Source: Hyalella azteca
Taxonomy: Eukaryota; Arthropoda; Malacostraca; Amphipoda; Hyalellidae
Assembly (NCBI RefSeq): GCF_000764305.2
Contig: NW_025941478.1
Coordinates: 80,873-144,872, forward strand
Reading direction: 5' to 3'
DNA: 64,000 nucleotides
Part shown: one piece after another, positions 32,669 to 43,860 of the stretch
How positions within the stretch are numbered: position 1 is the stretch's first letter
Layout of the letters: each line of letters begins with the position of its first letter
Position numbers and translations under genes: made by a program
The notes under the pieces: generated by a model
Databases searched by the model: none
Seen by the model: only the letters and a program-made list of their open reading frames with translations
Told to the model about the DNA's origin: nothing

Positions 32669-34898
32669 GGTCTGGAGTGACGGACAGCGACGGGTGAACT
32701 ATTTTTCCAGTCAGTCTCTCGGGGTATTTTGGAGGCGTTATTTCTGACTTCCTCTTGGTTTCGTCCAAACATTCGACGACCTTAATTTCCAGTCCACTTT
32801 TGTAGTTCCAGGCTGGCTCCTCTTGTCCTTCTGGAGACATATTCAAATGCGTTGGGCGGCGGTCATTTGAACGATCGGGGATTGAAAGGGCAGAGTGGTT
32901 GACAGAGTTTATGGATTGTGGATTAACTTGGCCGGGAGTTGGGCCGACGACAGGTCTAGCTGCAGTACGAGGTCCTGCAGGTTTAGCCTGAGTTCTGTTA
33001 TAAGAATGTTTACTGCAACAGTAAGGAGTTAGGCGTTTTCTGTTGCAAGATGGTGGTGTGCCAGAGGGACTTAGGATGATACTTGATGAAGCAGAAAGTG
33101 TATCAGATCCGAACGACGGAGAAGTCAAAGGCGTCGCAGGAGAACGGGTAATAGAATTTCGGCGCAATAAGAGAGTGGAAGGAAATATCACAGTCTCAGT
33201 ACTCGAATTCATCGCATTTTCGTCTAATCCTATCGCGGCAGTGGAGGATTTCACCAAAGGAGAGGAAGGAAGAGCCCTACTTTTCATAGGTGTCGTCATT
33301 TTCTGCGGAGAGTTGATATCGCTATAGCGTCCGAAGTCGTCAGCAGAGCTAATGTCCGAAAATTTGTTAATGTACGGACTGTTGACTTTTGCTGGGGAAT
33401 CAGCTATCACTTCTGGAACTTGTAGCCGAGAGGTGCTGGGAACAAGCTTTGCACTCGCTACCGTGGAAGAGGAGGATATTGCCAAAGGGGAAATAGGGAG
33501 AGCTCTGCTTTTCACTGGCGTCATCATTTTCTGCGGAGAGTTGATATCACTAAAGCGTCCATCATCAGCAGAGCTAATGTCCGAAAATTTGTTAGTGTAT
33601 GGACTACGGACTTTCGCTGGAGGACCAGCAATAAGTTGAGGAACTTGTGGCCGAGTGTTGCAGGTAACAACCTCTATCTCGTTTGAATCTCGCGCAACGG
33701 TGCGAGCAGGAAATTGGGTCAAATCAATCACTTCTTGGACCTGATTATTGATACCCGCAGGTTGAGGTAGCGATGAGTATACCATTTCTAGAGGGCTACT
33801 ACTGCGGGGTGGAAGGTATCTTGTAGAGGAAATGCTGGCATCTGCACGAGTAGCTTGCTCATCTGGCGAATAACTGAATGGGTTAACAACCATTCCTGGT
33901 AAATAGATTGGTGACTGTACATGCATATTCATGATATATTTTTGGGGAGTGATGGCAGCTGGCAACTGAACTGTTTGAGTCATTACAGGAAAACACATCG
34001 GTGACTGTACGTCTTGTTGAATTGCGCATTCTGTGTGCGCGGTTCTTATTTCAGATGAGACTGGAGAGTCGCTGACGCTGTTGCCCGCCGACCCGGACCT
34101 CACTGTACCGTAGCCGCTTGAGGCCACTGAAGATTCTGGCGTCTGCACGTTACTTCTTGGAGAAGAATCATTCGAGCACCTTAAGTGACTACGTACACTG
34201 TTTTCAACGGGAAGACTTGCAACTATCGGTGAAACTTCATCTTTTGGCTTACTGGTTGAATCTGAACCGGAGGATGCCACGCACTCCTCTTCTACCTCCT
34301 GATCGTCGCTCAGCTCGACAACTTCGATGTTGGAAGCAACACTCAGATCAACCACCTCGCTTTCTTCAACAATCTGAGTCCTACTGACACTTAGAAATCC
34401 TGAATTAGGGGACGCTACCGCGCAGTCTAACCATTCATGGAATCCATAAGGCTGACTGGAATGTCCAACAACTGATGAGTCTGACTGCGCCAGGAAAGCA
34501 GGGTTCAGAAGGTTCGGCGAGTTGTTCTGGCACTCGATGACAATATTGTTGGCCATGTTACAACCTAACCTACTGGCACCTTGGTAGTCATACACGACTT
34601 CCTCACGGCAGGGAGAAGCAATGCCGTCGTCCCTTGAAGTTTCCTGTCTAGAAACCTTCTCGCTTTGATGATCTTCGTGCGACTGTAGTTGACTTGGAGC
34701 GTCACTCGTAACACTAGTGACAGCGCTAGTGACGGCACTACTGCTACTAGCACCACACTTGAGACACACTTTGCAAGTTCTCTGGCTGCCGTCGGGACAG
34801 CTCAAGACGCGGGTAGTGCGGTACTCCTTATCGCAGTTGCACATACCAAGACCAGAATCCTTAGACTTAGAACTAAGGCTTTTCGGTTCGCTGGACAT
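32669..34898 (-). CDS. Ser/Pro-rich protein exon with Cys cluster and SUMO-interaction-like motifs (743 codons, continues downstream)
   Basis: The start is the first ATG (MSSEPKSLSSKSKDSGLG); a stop lies in frame 39 nt upstream. Residues about 19-49 hold a Cys cluster, CNCDKEYRTTRVLSC then CKVCLKCG, suggestive of metal binding. Hydrophobic-acidic motifs resembling SUMO-interaction motifs occur at about 182-187 (EVVDLS), 192-205 (EVVELSDDQEVEEE) and 389-394 (EVIDLT). Two copies of a 60-residue unit (VRSPYTNKFSDISSADD, SPQKM, KSRALP) occupy about 418-478 and 494-552. The rest is rich in Ser-Pro and Thr-Pro, so probably disordered and phosphorylated. The donor GACC|GTGAGT is phase 1. The next downstream minus-strand exon with a matching phase-1 acceptor is the kinase exon at 25.56 kb. 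I recognise no family. It may be a separate gene or the N-terminus of the kinase. Confidence 0.75.
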
Positions 34899-35096
34899 TT
34901 CGCCTGGACGATCGCAGATCCACACAGAGTTCAACTTTTAATACCGTCACACGTTCAATACAGGTTCGCTTTTCAGCAGCTCGCACTAAGTTTCACTTCA
35001 ATGAAGGCACAATCGAAGACATACACGACGCAAATCACGCTTATACGAGGCGGCCCACGCGAAACGATGGCTCGGACTCAGCGAAAACAGGAATCT
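34899..35096 (-). promoter_or_regulatory. Probable 5' UTR part of the same exon
   Basis: A good acceptor (TTTTTTCTCTTGCAG) ends at 35097 on the minus strand, implying at least one upstream non-coding exon to the right. Its transcript would therefore start beyond 35.1 kb. Confidence 0.5.
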
Positions 35097-36164
35097 CTGC
35101 AAGAGAAAAAATGAATAATTAGTAGATATTATGCAAGTATCAAAGGAACTCACGTTAACATAAAATAGTAAATACAACTTCAACATGAGAAATGAATGCG
35201 TGAACGTACATCCTGCACCAGTGCTGAAAATTTCCAGTCAGCAATTAATTCCACAGTGCATGCCGAAGTACGTTCCCATTACAATTCATTGTTACAGTGT
35301 ACAGTTAGAGAGCCCAGTTACAGAGCACAGTGACAACACCGTTACAGGGCACCGTTACAGTTACCCAGCACTGTCACAATGACACAAACCAGTAAAGAGT
35401 ACCGTACAACGTTACAATGCTACGTTAAAGTGCACCGTTATAAATTACCGTCACACTACACCATTACAGTGCACCGTTACAGTTACCAACACTATTGCAG
35501 TACATCACTACAGTTACTCAGCACCGTTACAGTGCACAGTTACAAGGAATGCAGCAAGCGCCAGACGCTACACCGGCATTTCACTTTCTACGGCGAGTGT
35601 AACAGTAAAGGTGGGGGCGTGCGGGGGGTGAGGTTAGGGCTACCGGGGAGGGGGAGGTGTCTGCTACGAAGGAAGGCGAGGGGGGGGGAATGGGGAGGGT
35701 TGGCTTGGTTATTCAAAAAAGGTCATTGAATCACTACACTCAACACCATCTTATCAATGATGAGTTAGATGTTATTGAAGAACGTACAAGCAGTCTTGCA
35801 AACACACAAACCTACACATCCACTCACACAATGAATGCCAGCACCGTACACCCACCCAAGCACCAAAAACACACACACACATCACACCCCCACTCACACA
35901 ACATACAGCCACATACCGTCCACACAAACACACAAGCCAAGTGTAAAAAAATCAACGCCGGCTTTAAAAAAAAACTAAGACCGAGCAGACGCCTCAGTCC
36001 CTAGGGGGGTGAACATGAGGGGGGTGGGAGGAGGGCATGAACATGAAGAGGGGTGGGGTGTGACATGAACATGGAGCTGCTGAACATGATCACGGAACAT
36101 GTAACAGGTGAACAAGTGAAGCAACTGAACACGAAACAGACAATCATGAAGCAGCAACATGAAC
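35097..36164. other. Repeat-rich stretch, no gene seen
   Basis: It contains a degenerate CACCGTTACAGTGCACAGTTACA family (about 35280-35545), a G-rich tract (about 35610-35700), and CA-rich simple sequence (about 35800-35940). Confidence 0.55.
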
Positions 36165-36202
36165 CTGTCTCTTATACACATCTAGATGTGTATAAGAGAC
36201 AG
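36165..36202. other. Nextera mate-pair junction adapter left in the assembly
   Basis: CTGTCTCTTATACACATCT followed directly by AGATGTGTATAAGAGACAG. This is the 19-base Tn5 mosaic end in both orientations, the structure of a circularised Nextera mate-pair junction. It is not biological sequence, and the join between left and right flanks is suspect. Confidence 0.97.
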
Positions 36203-36434
36203 CTTCAGCCCCGTTCCTCACAACCCCACCCCGGGGGAGCTATCGCCAACTCCATCCAACACAAATAACAACAAGAACACAAATAACAACAAGAATAGAA
36301 AAAATTTATCCATATAAATGAGATTTTCTAACGATATTCACACAGCTTCTGCGTTCTATTAGATAGCGAAAAACAGCACAAAATGCATTAATAAAAATGT
36401 TGTGGTAGAACAAGGAATGCATTATATGGATATG

Positions 36435-36615
36435 AACTGCAGCAGCACTAGTGCAGCAACACTAGTGGCAGCAGCACTAGTGGCAGCAGCCCTAGTGGCA
36501 GCAGCGCTAGTGGCAGCAGCACTAGTGGCAGCACTAGTGGCAGCAGCACTAGTGGCAGCAGCACTAGTGGCAGCACTAGTGGCAACACTAGTGGCAGCAG
36601 CACTAGTGGCAGCAC
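36435..36615 (+). repeat. 15/12-bp minisatellite (CAGCAGCACTAGTGG)
   Basis: About 13 copies of CAGCAGCACTAGTGG or the shortened CAGCACTAGTGG. Open frames on both strands (AALVA, LPLVL) are by-products. Confidence 0.94.
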
Positions 36616-36675
36616 TGCAGCTTTCTCTCGACTCCAGCGCTTCAAGATTTCACTTTCACCGACACAGCAGAACAC

Positions 36676-36833
36676 ATCAGGTGCACCACACATCAGGTGC
36701 ACCACACATCAGGTGCACCACACATCAGGTGCACCACACATCAGGTGCACCACACATCAGGTGCACCACACATCAGGTGCACCACACATCAGGTGCACCA
36801 CACATCAGGTGCACCACACATCAGGTGCACCAC
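36676..36833 (+). repeat. 16-bp minisatellite (CATCAGGTGCACCACA)
   Basis: About 10 near-perfect copies ending at a 4-N gap (36834-36837). The ends of the array are therefore not resolved. Confidence 0.96.
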
Positions 36834-36837
36834 NNNN

Positions 36838-36950
36838 GACGGAAGTACGGAAAGTGAAGTGCAGTTGTGAGAAAGTGCGGACGGAAGTACGGAAAGTGAG
36901 GTGCAGTTGTGAGAAAGTGCGGACGGAAGTACGGAAAGTGAGGCGCAATA
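36838..36950 (+). repeat. 42-bp repeat (GTGCGGACGGAAGTACGGAA)
   Basis: About 2.7 copies begin directly after the N gap. Confidence 0.9.
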
Positions 36951-37134
36951 GAGGGGCATTGAGAAGTGAAGTATGGTGTTTTTGAGGGAAAGTGAATGGT
37001 GAATCAAGTCGCAGCAATAGTAAAGTGAGAAGTGAGGTGCAGAAGAAGAAAAGAAGGGTTCAGTAATGATGACTGAGGGGCATTTAAGGAATAATAATGA
37101 GAAGGCAAGAGAGGTGCAGTAGGAGAGAAGGCAG

Positions 37135-37880
37135 GCGAGGTGCAGTGATTGACAGTGAGGTGTAGTGAGGGGAAGTGAGGTGCAGAGAAGTGCAATAGTA
37201 GAGAAGGGAAGTGAGGTGTAGTGAGGGGAAGTGAGGTGCAGAGAAGTGCAATAGTAGAGAAGGGAAGTGAGGTGTAGTGAGGGGAAGTGAGGTGCAGAGA
37301 AGTGCAATAGTAGAGAAGGGAAGTGAGGTGTAGTGAGGGGAAGTGAGGTGCAGAGAAGTGCAATAGTAGAGAAGGGAAGTGAGGTGTAGTGAGGGGAAGT
37401 GAGGTGCAGAGAAGTGCAATAGTAGAGAAGGGAAGTGAGGTGTAGTGAGGGGAAGTGAGGTGCAGAGAAGTGCAATAGTAGAGAAGGGAAGTGAGGTGTA
37501 GTGAGGGGAAGTGAGGTGCAGAGAAGTGCAATAGTAGAGAAGGGAAGTGAGGTGTAGTGAGGGGAAGTGAGGTGCAGAGAAGTGCAATAGTAGAGAAGGG
37601 AAGTGAGGTGTAGTGAGGGGAAGTGAGGTGCAGAGAAGTGCAATAGTAGAGAAGGGAAGTGAGGTGTAGTGAGGGGAAGTGAGGTGCAGAGAAGTGCAAT
37701 AGTAGAGAAGGGAAGTGAGGTGTAGTGAGGGGAAGTGAGGTGCAGAGAAGGGCAATAGTAGAGAAGGGAAGTGAGGTGCAGTGAGGGGAAGTGAGGTGCA
37801 GTGAAGTGCAATAGTAGAGATGGGAAGTGAGGGGAAGTGAGGTGCAGTGAAGTGCAATAGTAGAGAAGGTAAGTGAGGTG
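37135..37880 (+). repeat. 56-bp minisatellite, about 13 copies
   Basis: The unit joins GGAAGTGAGGTGTAGTGAGG, GGAAGTGAGGTGCAGAGAAG and TGCAATAGTAGAGAAG. Inner copies are near-identical and outer ones diverge. Three minus-strand frames stay open through it, giving long Ser/Leu/His/Thr peptides that are not genes. Confidence 0.96.
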
Positions 37881-38944
37881 CAGTGATGTGCAGTGAGGGG
37901 AAGTGAGAGGAAGTTCTGTGCCAGTGAGGGGTCGAGGTCTGCCTGGAAGTAGGCGAAGGTTACCCCGGCGCGGGGGAAGGAGGGGAGGGGGAGGGGGGCA
38001 GACACAGAACATGTATGACGTTTGTGCATAACGGTATCCTAAAAATTACCTATTTACCGTATCGCATCGCAAATACTAAATACCGCAACGCATTGCAATG
38101 CATTACGGTATAGCGATACATTACGGTATCCTAACATGACGTAAATACCGTAACGTATCGCAAAATAACGCAATGAAACATAAAATAACGTAAAACGTCG
38201 AAAAGTAAGCAGTAATAGACGCAATACATTTCACCACTTCAACGTATTTTATCAACTACATGACGAAAGAAAACGAAACCTCCGTCCTTGGCCCGACCAA
38301 TGAGGTCATGTGGTGACCTACATAGCCATGCAACATGGTGGACTAACGTGGTTGACCAACTTGACCCAACATGGTGATGGTGGAATAATATGGTGACCTA
38401 CATAGCAATCAACACGGTATGTTGATTGATCCACTATAACACCACTTAATATATGTGATGCATAAGCAATAAGGAAATATTACTAAGAGGTATGAGTTAA
38501 GTAGAAAATTTATTCACGAAGTGAACGCGAGAAAAAATATAATGAAAAAAGCTCATTGAAAGCTGAAATAATTATAATGAAATGAGCAAAATCAATGCTA
38601 GATATAATAATAAAAGTAGGTAAGTGAATTTTAGAATTAGAATGGTGTTCACAATATGAATTGAAGTGAATGCTAGAATGATATGGGTTGATAGAAAATG
38701 AATCGAATTTAATGCTAGAATGATACAGATGATCAATAAATGAATAAACGTGAATGATAAAACAACCAACAAAACGACTGATGCTAAAAGTAGAACGAAC
38801 AGTAACTAAGGACATGAGGTAGAAAACGAAAAAATAAGGACTAGGCATCCGACAAGCTTGTAAATAAGTAGAAAAAAACTTGAAGGGAGAAGGCGATCTG
38901 ATGTGAGGCGAGATAACAGACCTACGGCAGCTAACCATAGTGGA

Positions 38945-39340
38945 CAGTCAAACTAAGTTACTAACCTAGTAACCTAACCAAGGTTGGACGGTCGCACTAA
39001 CCTAACCATGTTTGACGGTCGCACAAACCTAACCATCTTACCATGTTGGACGGTCGCACATACCTAACCAAGGTTAGACAGTCGCACTAGCCTATCCATC
39101 TTTGACGGTGGCACAAACCTAACCATTTTACCATGTTGGATGGTCGCATATAGGCTACCTAACCAAGGTTGGACAGTCGCACTAACTAACCTAACCATGT
39201 TGGATGGTCGCACATACCTAACCAAGGTTGGACAGTAGCTCTAACCTACCTGATCATGTTGGATGCCAGGATGGGTCGCACAAACCTAACCAAGGTTGGA
39301 CAGTTGCTCTAACCTAACCAAGGTTGGACGGTCGCACTAA
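38945..39340 (+). repeat. About 28-30 bp degenerate repeat (ACCTAACCAAGGTTGGACGG)
   Basis: About twelve imperfect copies with CCATGTTGGA and CCATCTTTGA variants. Confidence 0.9.
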
Positions 39341-39800
39341 CCGAGCTTCAAGGAAAAACCGACATAGGAACCAGGAAAAGTGCCGAAAGTATAAATTAAC
39401 AGGAAGAACCGAGCGCAGCCACAGCCACGCGCAGCTGATTTCCCAGACCAGCTCAGCTGTGACTTTGCGCAATGCTTTTCCAATCAGTCGCGAAAACTGC
39501 TCCCATTCCACTCTTCATAGAGGAATAAAACGACTACTTTTATAAGATATTCTTGTAAGTGAAAAAAATATGGTTACCATTTATTAAAATTTGTATTAGA
39601 TCGCGTTGTCGTCGGGTGCTCGAATAATATGACCATGAACGTAACCTACAAAGCAGTTGCTAGATGTCGCTTGCGATGCTTTGCTGGCACTGAAGTGATT
39701 TTCGTTTGTTTATGTAAAATTAATTTAGTTTTAGCCAAACTCAATCATTGAAAAAGCTTATTTACAACAGCCATCATCAAATTGATCTCTAATTCCTTAG

Positions 39801-40034
39801 ATGCCGAAACAAACTGTGCTAAATATTGTTCACATGGTGCAAGAAAAAGATACGTATTTGCAAGCAACTGCGTACGATCGCCTAAAATTATCTATACAAA
39901 ATTTCAAGGAAAATTTTACCGAATTGTCAACAGAAAAAAAAATTGATGCTATAACTTGCCACCGAACTTTTTATTCAGTGGCAAGCTCAACATTTTTTTT
40001 TTTTTTGCAATTTACGAATGCGGAACTCGTCTGA
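39801..40034 (+). CDS. Small candidate ORF, 77 codons, unrecognised
   Basis: MPKQTVLNIVHMVQEKDTYL and what follows has a balanced composition, but it ends in a poly-Phe run from a T tract, which argues against it. The ATG directly follows CTAATTCCTTAG, which could be an acceptor. No domain recognised. It may be a decayed exon or chance. Confidence 0.2.
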   Translation: MPKQTVLNIVHMVQEKDTYLQATAYDRLKLSIQNFKENFTELSTEKKIDAITCHRTFYSVASSTFFFFLQFTNAELV

Positions 40035-40226
40035 AGTAGTGTATCGCGAACACGTCCGTGTCACGTGTTCCTAACCAAGTCCAGTGTTCCGAACACTCCA
40101 TAAACTAACCACAGTTTGTTGTGGTAAAACCATTAGTAAATTGAGTAATTTTAGGAGCTGTAAATGCATAAATTGTGAATTTGTTATCCGACTTCAAGTC
40201 TCAAGGACGAAAACCTAGAATTTTTG

Positions 40227-40258
40227 CCGGACGAACGAACGAACGAACAATCGTCCGG
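40227..40258. repeat. Small hairpin CCGGACGA / TCGTCCGG
   Basis: Eight-base arms around an ACGA tetranucleotide repeat. Confidence 0.8.
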
Positions 40259-40999
40259 ACAGGGCTGGAAATTCCCGGATACGTTCGAGGTTCGCCGAAA
40301 CTATCGAACTTTGGCAATGGGTGGAAATCTTAATTTCGTATTCAAAGTTTGAAAACAAGCCTTCTTCCGGGTTATATTTGGGATAGATTAACTAAGAAAG
40401 TTCAGGTTGCTTATGTTTCAAAAATACATTAGACATTTCATATCTAACGGACTTATATATACTGAAACCAAGATGCACACTAGGCGTCTGCGTCTATAAT
40501 ATAGTGCAGGGTCAGATCAAAGCACGGCCAAAAAAATTGGTTCCGTTTAGTTGAAGTAAACTCGTATAAAATTATAATGTATTCAGTTCTTAACTATGCG
40601 CCACGTTACTTCAACTCATCCTTTACCGATATATTTCTTCTCAATATTATTGTCAACTGAGAATTTCAAATTACATTTTCATATATAAAACTGATAGATT
40701 TATGTCGAAAATTAAACGTTTAGATATGAGTTGTGAAATATGTTTGCATGAATAAATGTTTAATCAAAATTTAGGTCTAAAAGGAATTTACAGTATAAAG
40801 TGAAAGAATGCGAACAGATGCAGCTCGTGACGAATTGTAATTACAAAGCAGGTAATTAGTGATTACCAAATAATGCCGCGATAGAGAAAAACATATAAGC
40901 CCGAGCGAGCCTCTTTATCAATGTACACATCAACTGCATTGTTTGTGAGCCTATAAGACTGCTAGTGACATCTTACCTGGAAAGACTAACGGAAAAAAG

Positions 41000-42310
41000 A
41001 CCTAAAGTCCTCCTAGAATGTACTATGGGAATAACGAAAAAATCCCAGAAAGACTAATGAAAAAAATATATACCTCCCTGGACTACTATAGGAGAAAATA
41101 TATACTTCCCAGAAGGACTATACTAAGAAAAAATATATACCTCTCAGAAGGACTTATGGAGAAAATATACGCCTCCCAGAAAGACTAATGGAAAAAATAT
41201 ATACCTCCCTGGACTACTATAGGAGAAAATATATTCTTCCCAGAAGGACTATACTAAGAAAAAATATATACCTCCCAGAAAGACTAATGGAAAAAATATA
41301 TACCTCACTGAAGGACTAATGGAGCAAATATACATAGCTCCCAGGACTACTACAGGAGAAAATATATACCTCATGCAGAAGGACTAATTGAGAAAATATA
41401 TACCACCCAGAAAGACTGGTGGAGAAATACTGAAAGTCCTCATATAGAAAAGGCTAATGGATAGAAATGAAAGAAACACTTGAAAGAACTATTGGCAAAA
41501 AGACTAAAAGTCATTCTAAGGAAGACTGAAGGAGAAAAGACTAATTAAGGAACGACTTTAAATCTTCCTAGAAATAGGAAAAACTAATGGAGAAGATAAC
41601 AAATATCATCCTAGAAGTCTCATATAGAAAACTAACGGAGAAGATAACAAATGTCATCCTAGAAGTCTCATATATAGAAAACTAACGGAGAAGATAACAA
41701 ATGTCATCCTAGAAGTCTCATATATAGAAAACTAACGGAGAAGATAACAAATGTCATCCTCGAGAAGACTATAATAGAAAACTAATGGAGATGATAACAA
41801 ATGACCTCCTATATATAGAGAAGATTAATAGAAAACTAATGGAAAAGATAACAAATGTAATCCTAGAAAACTAATTGAAAACTAACGGAAAAAGTAACAA
41901 ATTTCATCCTATATAGAGAAGACTAATAGAAAACTAATGGAAAAAGTAATATTAAATGATCTAGAGACGACTAATAGAAAACTAATGCATAAGATAACAA
42001 AACGGAGAAGATAACAAATGTCATCCTAGAAGTCTCATATATAGAAAACTAACGGAGAAGATAACAAATGTCATCCTAGAGAAGAATATAATAGAAAACT
42101 TATGGAAAAGATAACAAATGCAATCCTAGAGAACTAATTGAAAACTAACGGAAAAAGTAACAAATTTCATCCTAGAGAAGACTAATAGAAAACTAATGGA
42201 AAAAGTAATATTAAATGATCTAGAGACGACTAATTGAAAACTAATGCAGAAATAACAAATCTCATCCTAGAGAAGTCTAGTAGAAAACTAATGGAAAAAG
42301 TAACAAAAAC
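41000..42310 (+). repeat. Two diverged tandem families, about 33 bp and about 50 bp
   Basis: To about 41420 the unit resembles GGAGAAAATATATACCTCCC then AGAAGGACTAAT. From about 41560 it resembles AGATAACAAATGTCATCCTA then GAAGTCTCATATATAGAAAACTAACGG. Shared GACTAATGGA elements suggest a common origin. Confidence 0.88.
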
Positions 42311-42486
42311 GTCCTCCTAGAAAAACGAATGATGAAATATTTCTATAAGATTTTCTTTGGATCGAAAATACGAATTTATCAAAGACGAAATCTCTATTTT
42401 CTTAAGTAGTTAATTGCGGCGTTATACGGAACAATTAAGCAGTGGGTCAGTGATTTTTTCCATCGCTGATAATTACAAGTAAAAAA

Positions 42487-42670
42487 TTAGATCAGTACTC
42501 ACTGCAATAAGTGACAGTGCATTTTCTCGTGCATCAATCAATTATCATTCTAATTAGTACAGTGCACTGCACTCAGTACATCATTTTGCCCGGAGTCACG
42601 GTCGGACGGACGGACGGACATGACGAGAACAATAGCGCCTTTTTTCCATAAATGAGAAAATGCACTAAAA
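42487..42670 (+). mobile_element. Dispersed repeat, copy 1 (unclassified)
   Basis: It shares with 48665-48815, in order: AGTACTCACTGCA, GCATTTTCTCGT, a CGGACGGACGGACATG stretch, and TTTTTTCCATAAATGAGAAA with TGC-CTAAAAA. The ordered blocks with different middles suggest two old copies of one interspersed element. No coding capacity seen. Confidence 0.6.
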
Positions 42671-43369
42671 ATATCTTAATATTCTAAATAAAAATACGAA
42701 TGTGACTGGGATAATAGTTTTTGAAATCTCTAAGCAAATAAATATTAATTTCGAGATTACGAAATTGCATTTTTGTTCTAACTTATAATAAATCTAATAT
42801 TAAAATTAGTGCCAGGCATCTTAGGATAAATCAAAATTATTTCAATGAAAAACCAATAAATTTCTGCGCAAAAATACCTGTTGTGATTTCAACAAAATTT
42901 AGGAAAGTACCAACTAATTTCGGAACCAAATTCCTACCCATATAGGCCTATACTATGCATCCTAACATAACAAATTTTTCAAGTTTTTTCAAATCTAAAT
43001 TTTCAGACGAGTTATTATCAGGTTTAATATTAAAATGCATCCAACTCATACATTAATAATGTCAAAAAACACCAGGAGAATATTAATTATGAAAATAAAT
43101 GCCTGTCTTGCATCCTATATAGCGTTACATAAAAAAATGGTAAGACAAACTCGGCATATTTTAGTAGACGCGTCTTTTTATATGAACAAAAATTATAAAT
43201 GAGGCAGCCTTCAATACGCATAAAATATTTCAACAAATTTCAATTTATTAACGTCAATATCCAACTTCTGCGAGAATTACAGAAGTCTATCAAAATTTCT
43301 AGAGTAGAACATGCACTTACCTTATAAGTTGAAGACTGTTCTCTTGTGTAGAACACTCAACAACGATGT

Positions 43370-43530
43370 GATGACGAATGCGATGTTCGTCCTCCACGAG
43401 ACTCTCAACGATGTAGACAAGTTCAGATGACGAATGCGATGTTCTCCCTCCACGAGACTCACAACGATGTAGACAAGTTCAGATGACGAATGCGATGTTC
43501 TCCCTCCACGAGACTCTCAACGATGTAGAC
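43370..43530 (+). repeat. About 56-bp repeat, three copies
   Basis: The unit includes GACGAATGCGATGTTCTCCC, TCCACGAGACTCTCAACGATG and TAGACAAGTTCA. Confidence 0.92.
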
Positions 43531-43860
43531 AAGGGCCTATACTTTCAAAAAAAAAGTTAAGAGATCGTAAGTTCACTGAGAAGACACACTATAGGTTCGC
43601 GTCCAGAACACACAGACTGCACAACGGCTAGACCGTCAATGAGGTACCAGGGCATTACCAGGACATTATATGGGCCCCTATGGGCCAACCAGAACCTGCC
43701 TTGTTGTAGGCCTATAGGGCCTCCCGCACCCGAAGCGGCCTATCACGGCGAGGCCAAAGGTCGTGGGGCGGTGCTTGTCATTTCTACTACAATTTTTTGG
43801 CGGGAAAATAGAACGTTCTACACGTTTTTCAGCGGTAGTAACTTTTCGATACTATGGGCC
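43525..43860. mobile_element. Possible second MITE-like copy or fragment
   Basis: It begins GGGCCTATACTTTCAAAAAA with AGTTAAGAGATCGTAAGTTCA, the same as the left end of the element at 45869. The right end is unclear; GATACTATGGGCC at about 43859 is only a weak match to the inverted terminus. Confidence 0.35.

Larger units (their letters stand above)
38030..43320. other. Intergenic stretch with several repeat families
   Basis: No convincing gene. It holds a CTAACCAAGGTTGGACGGTCGCA family (about 38945-39340), a short hairpin (40227-40258), diverged repeats at 41000-41420 and 41560-42310, and one copy of a dispersed element (42487-42670). Otherwise AT-rich unique sequence. Confidence 0.5.

Noticed and set aside
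33043..34941. Plus-strand frames over the 32.7-34.9 kb exon
   Set aside because: Shadows opposite a 743-codon frame that has a proper start, acceptor and donor.
36053..36268. Small protein containing SYTHLDVYKRQ
   Set aside because: That peptide is the translation of the Nextera mate-pair junction, a known contaminant pattern.
36789..38029. Minus-strand frames up to 407 codons, Ser/Leu/His/Thr-rich
   Set aside because: Translations of the 56-bp and 16-bp arrays, one of them running through a 4-N gap.
42595..42625. CGGACGGACGG stretch as a protein-binding array
   Set aside because: It recurs in the second dispersed element copy, so it is a feature of that repeat.
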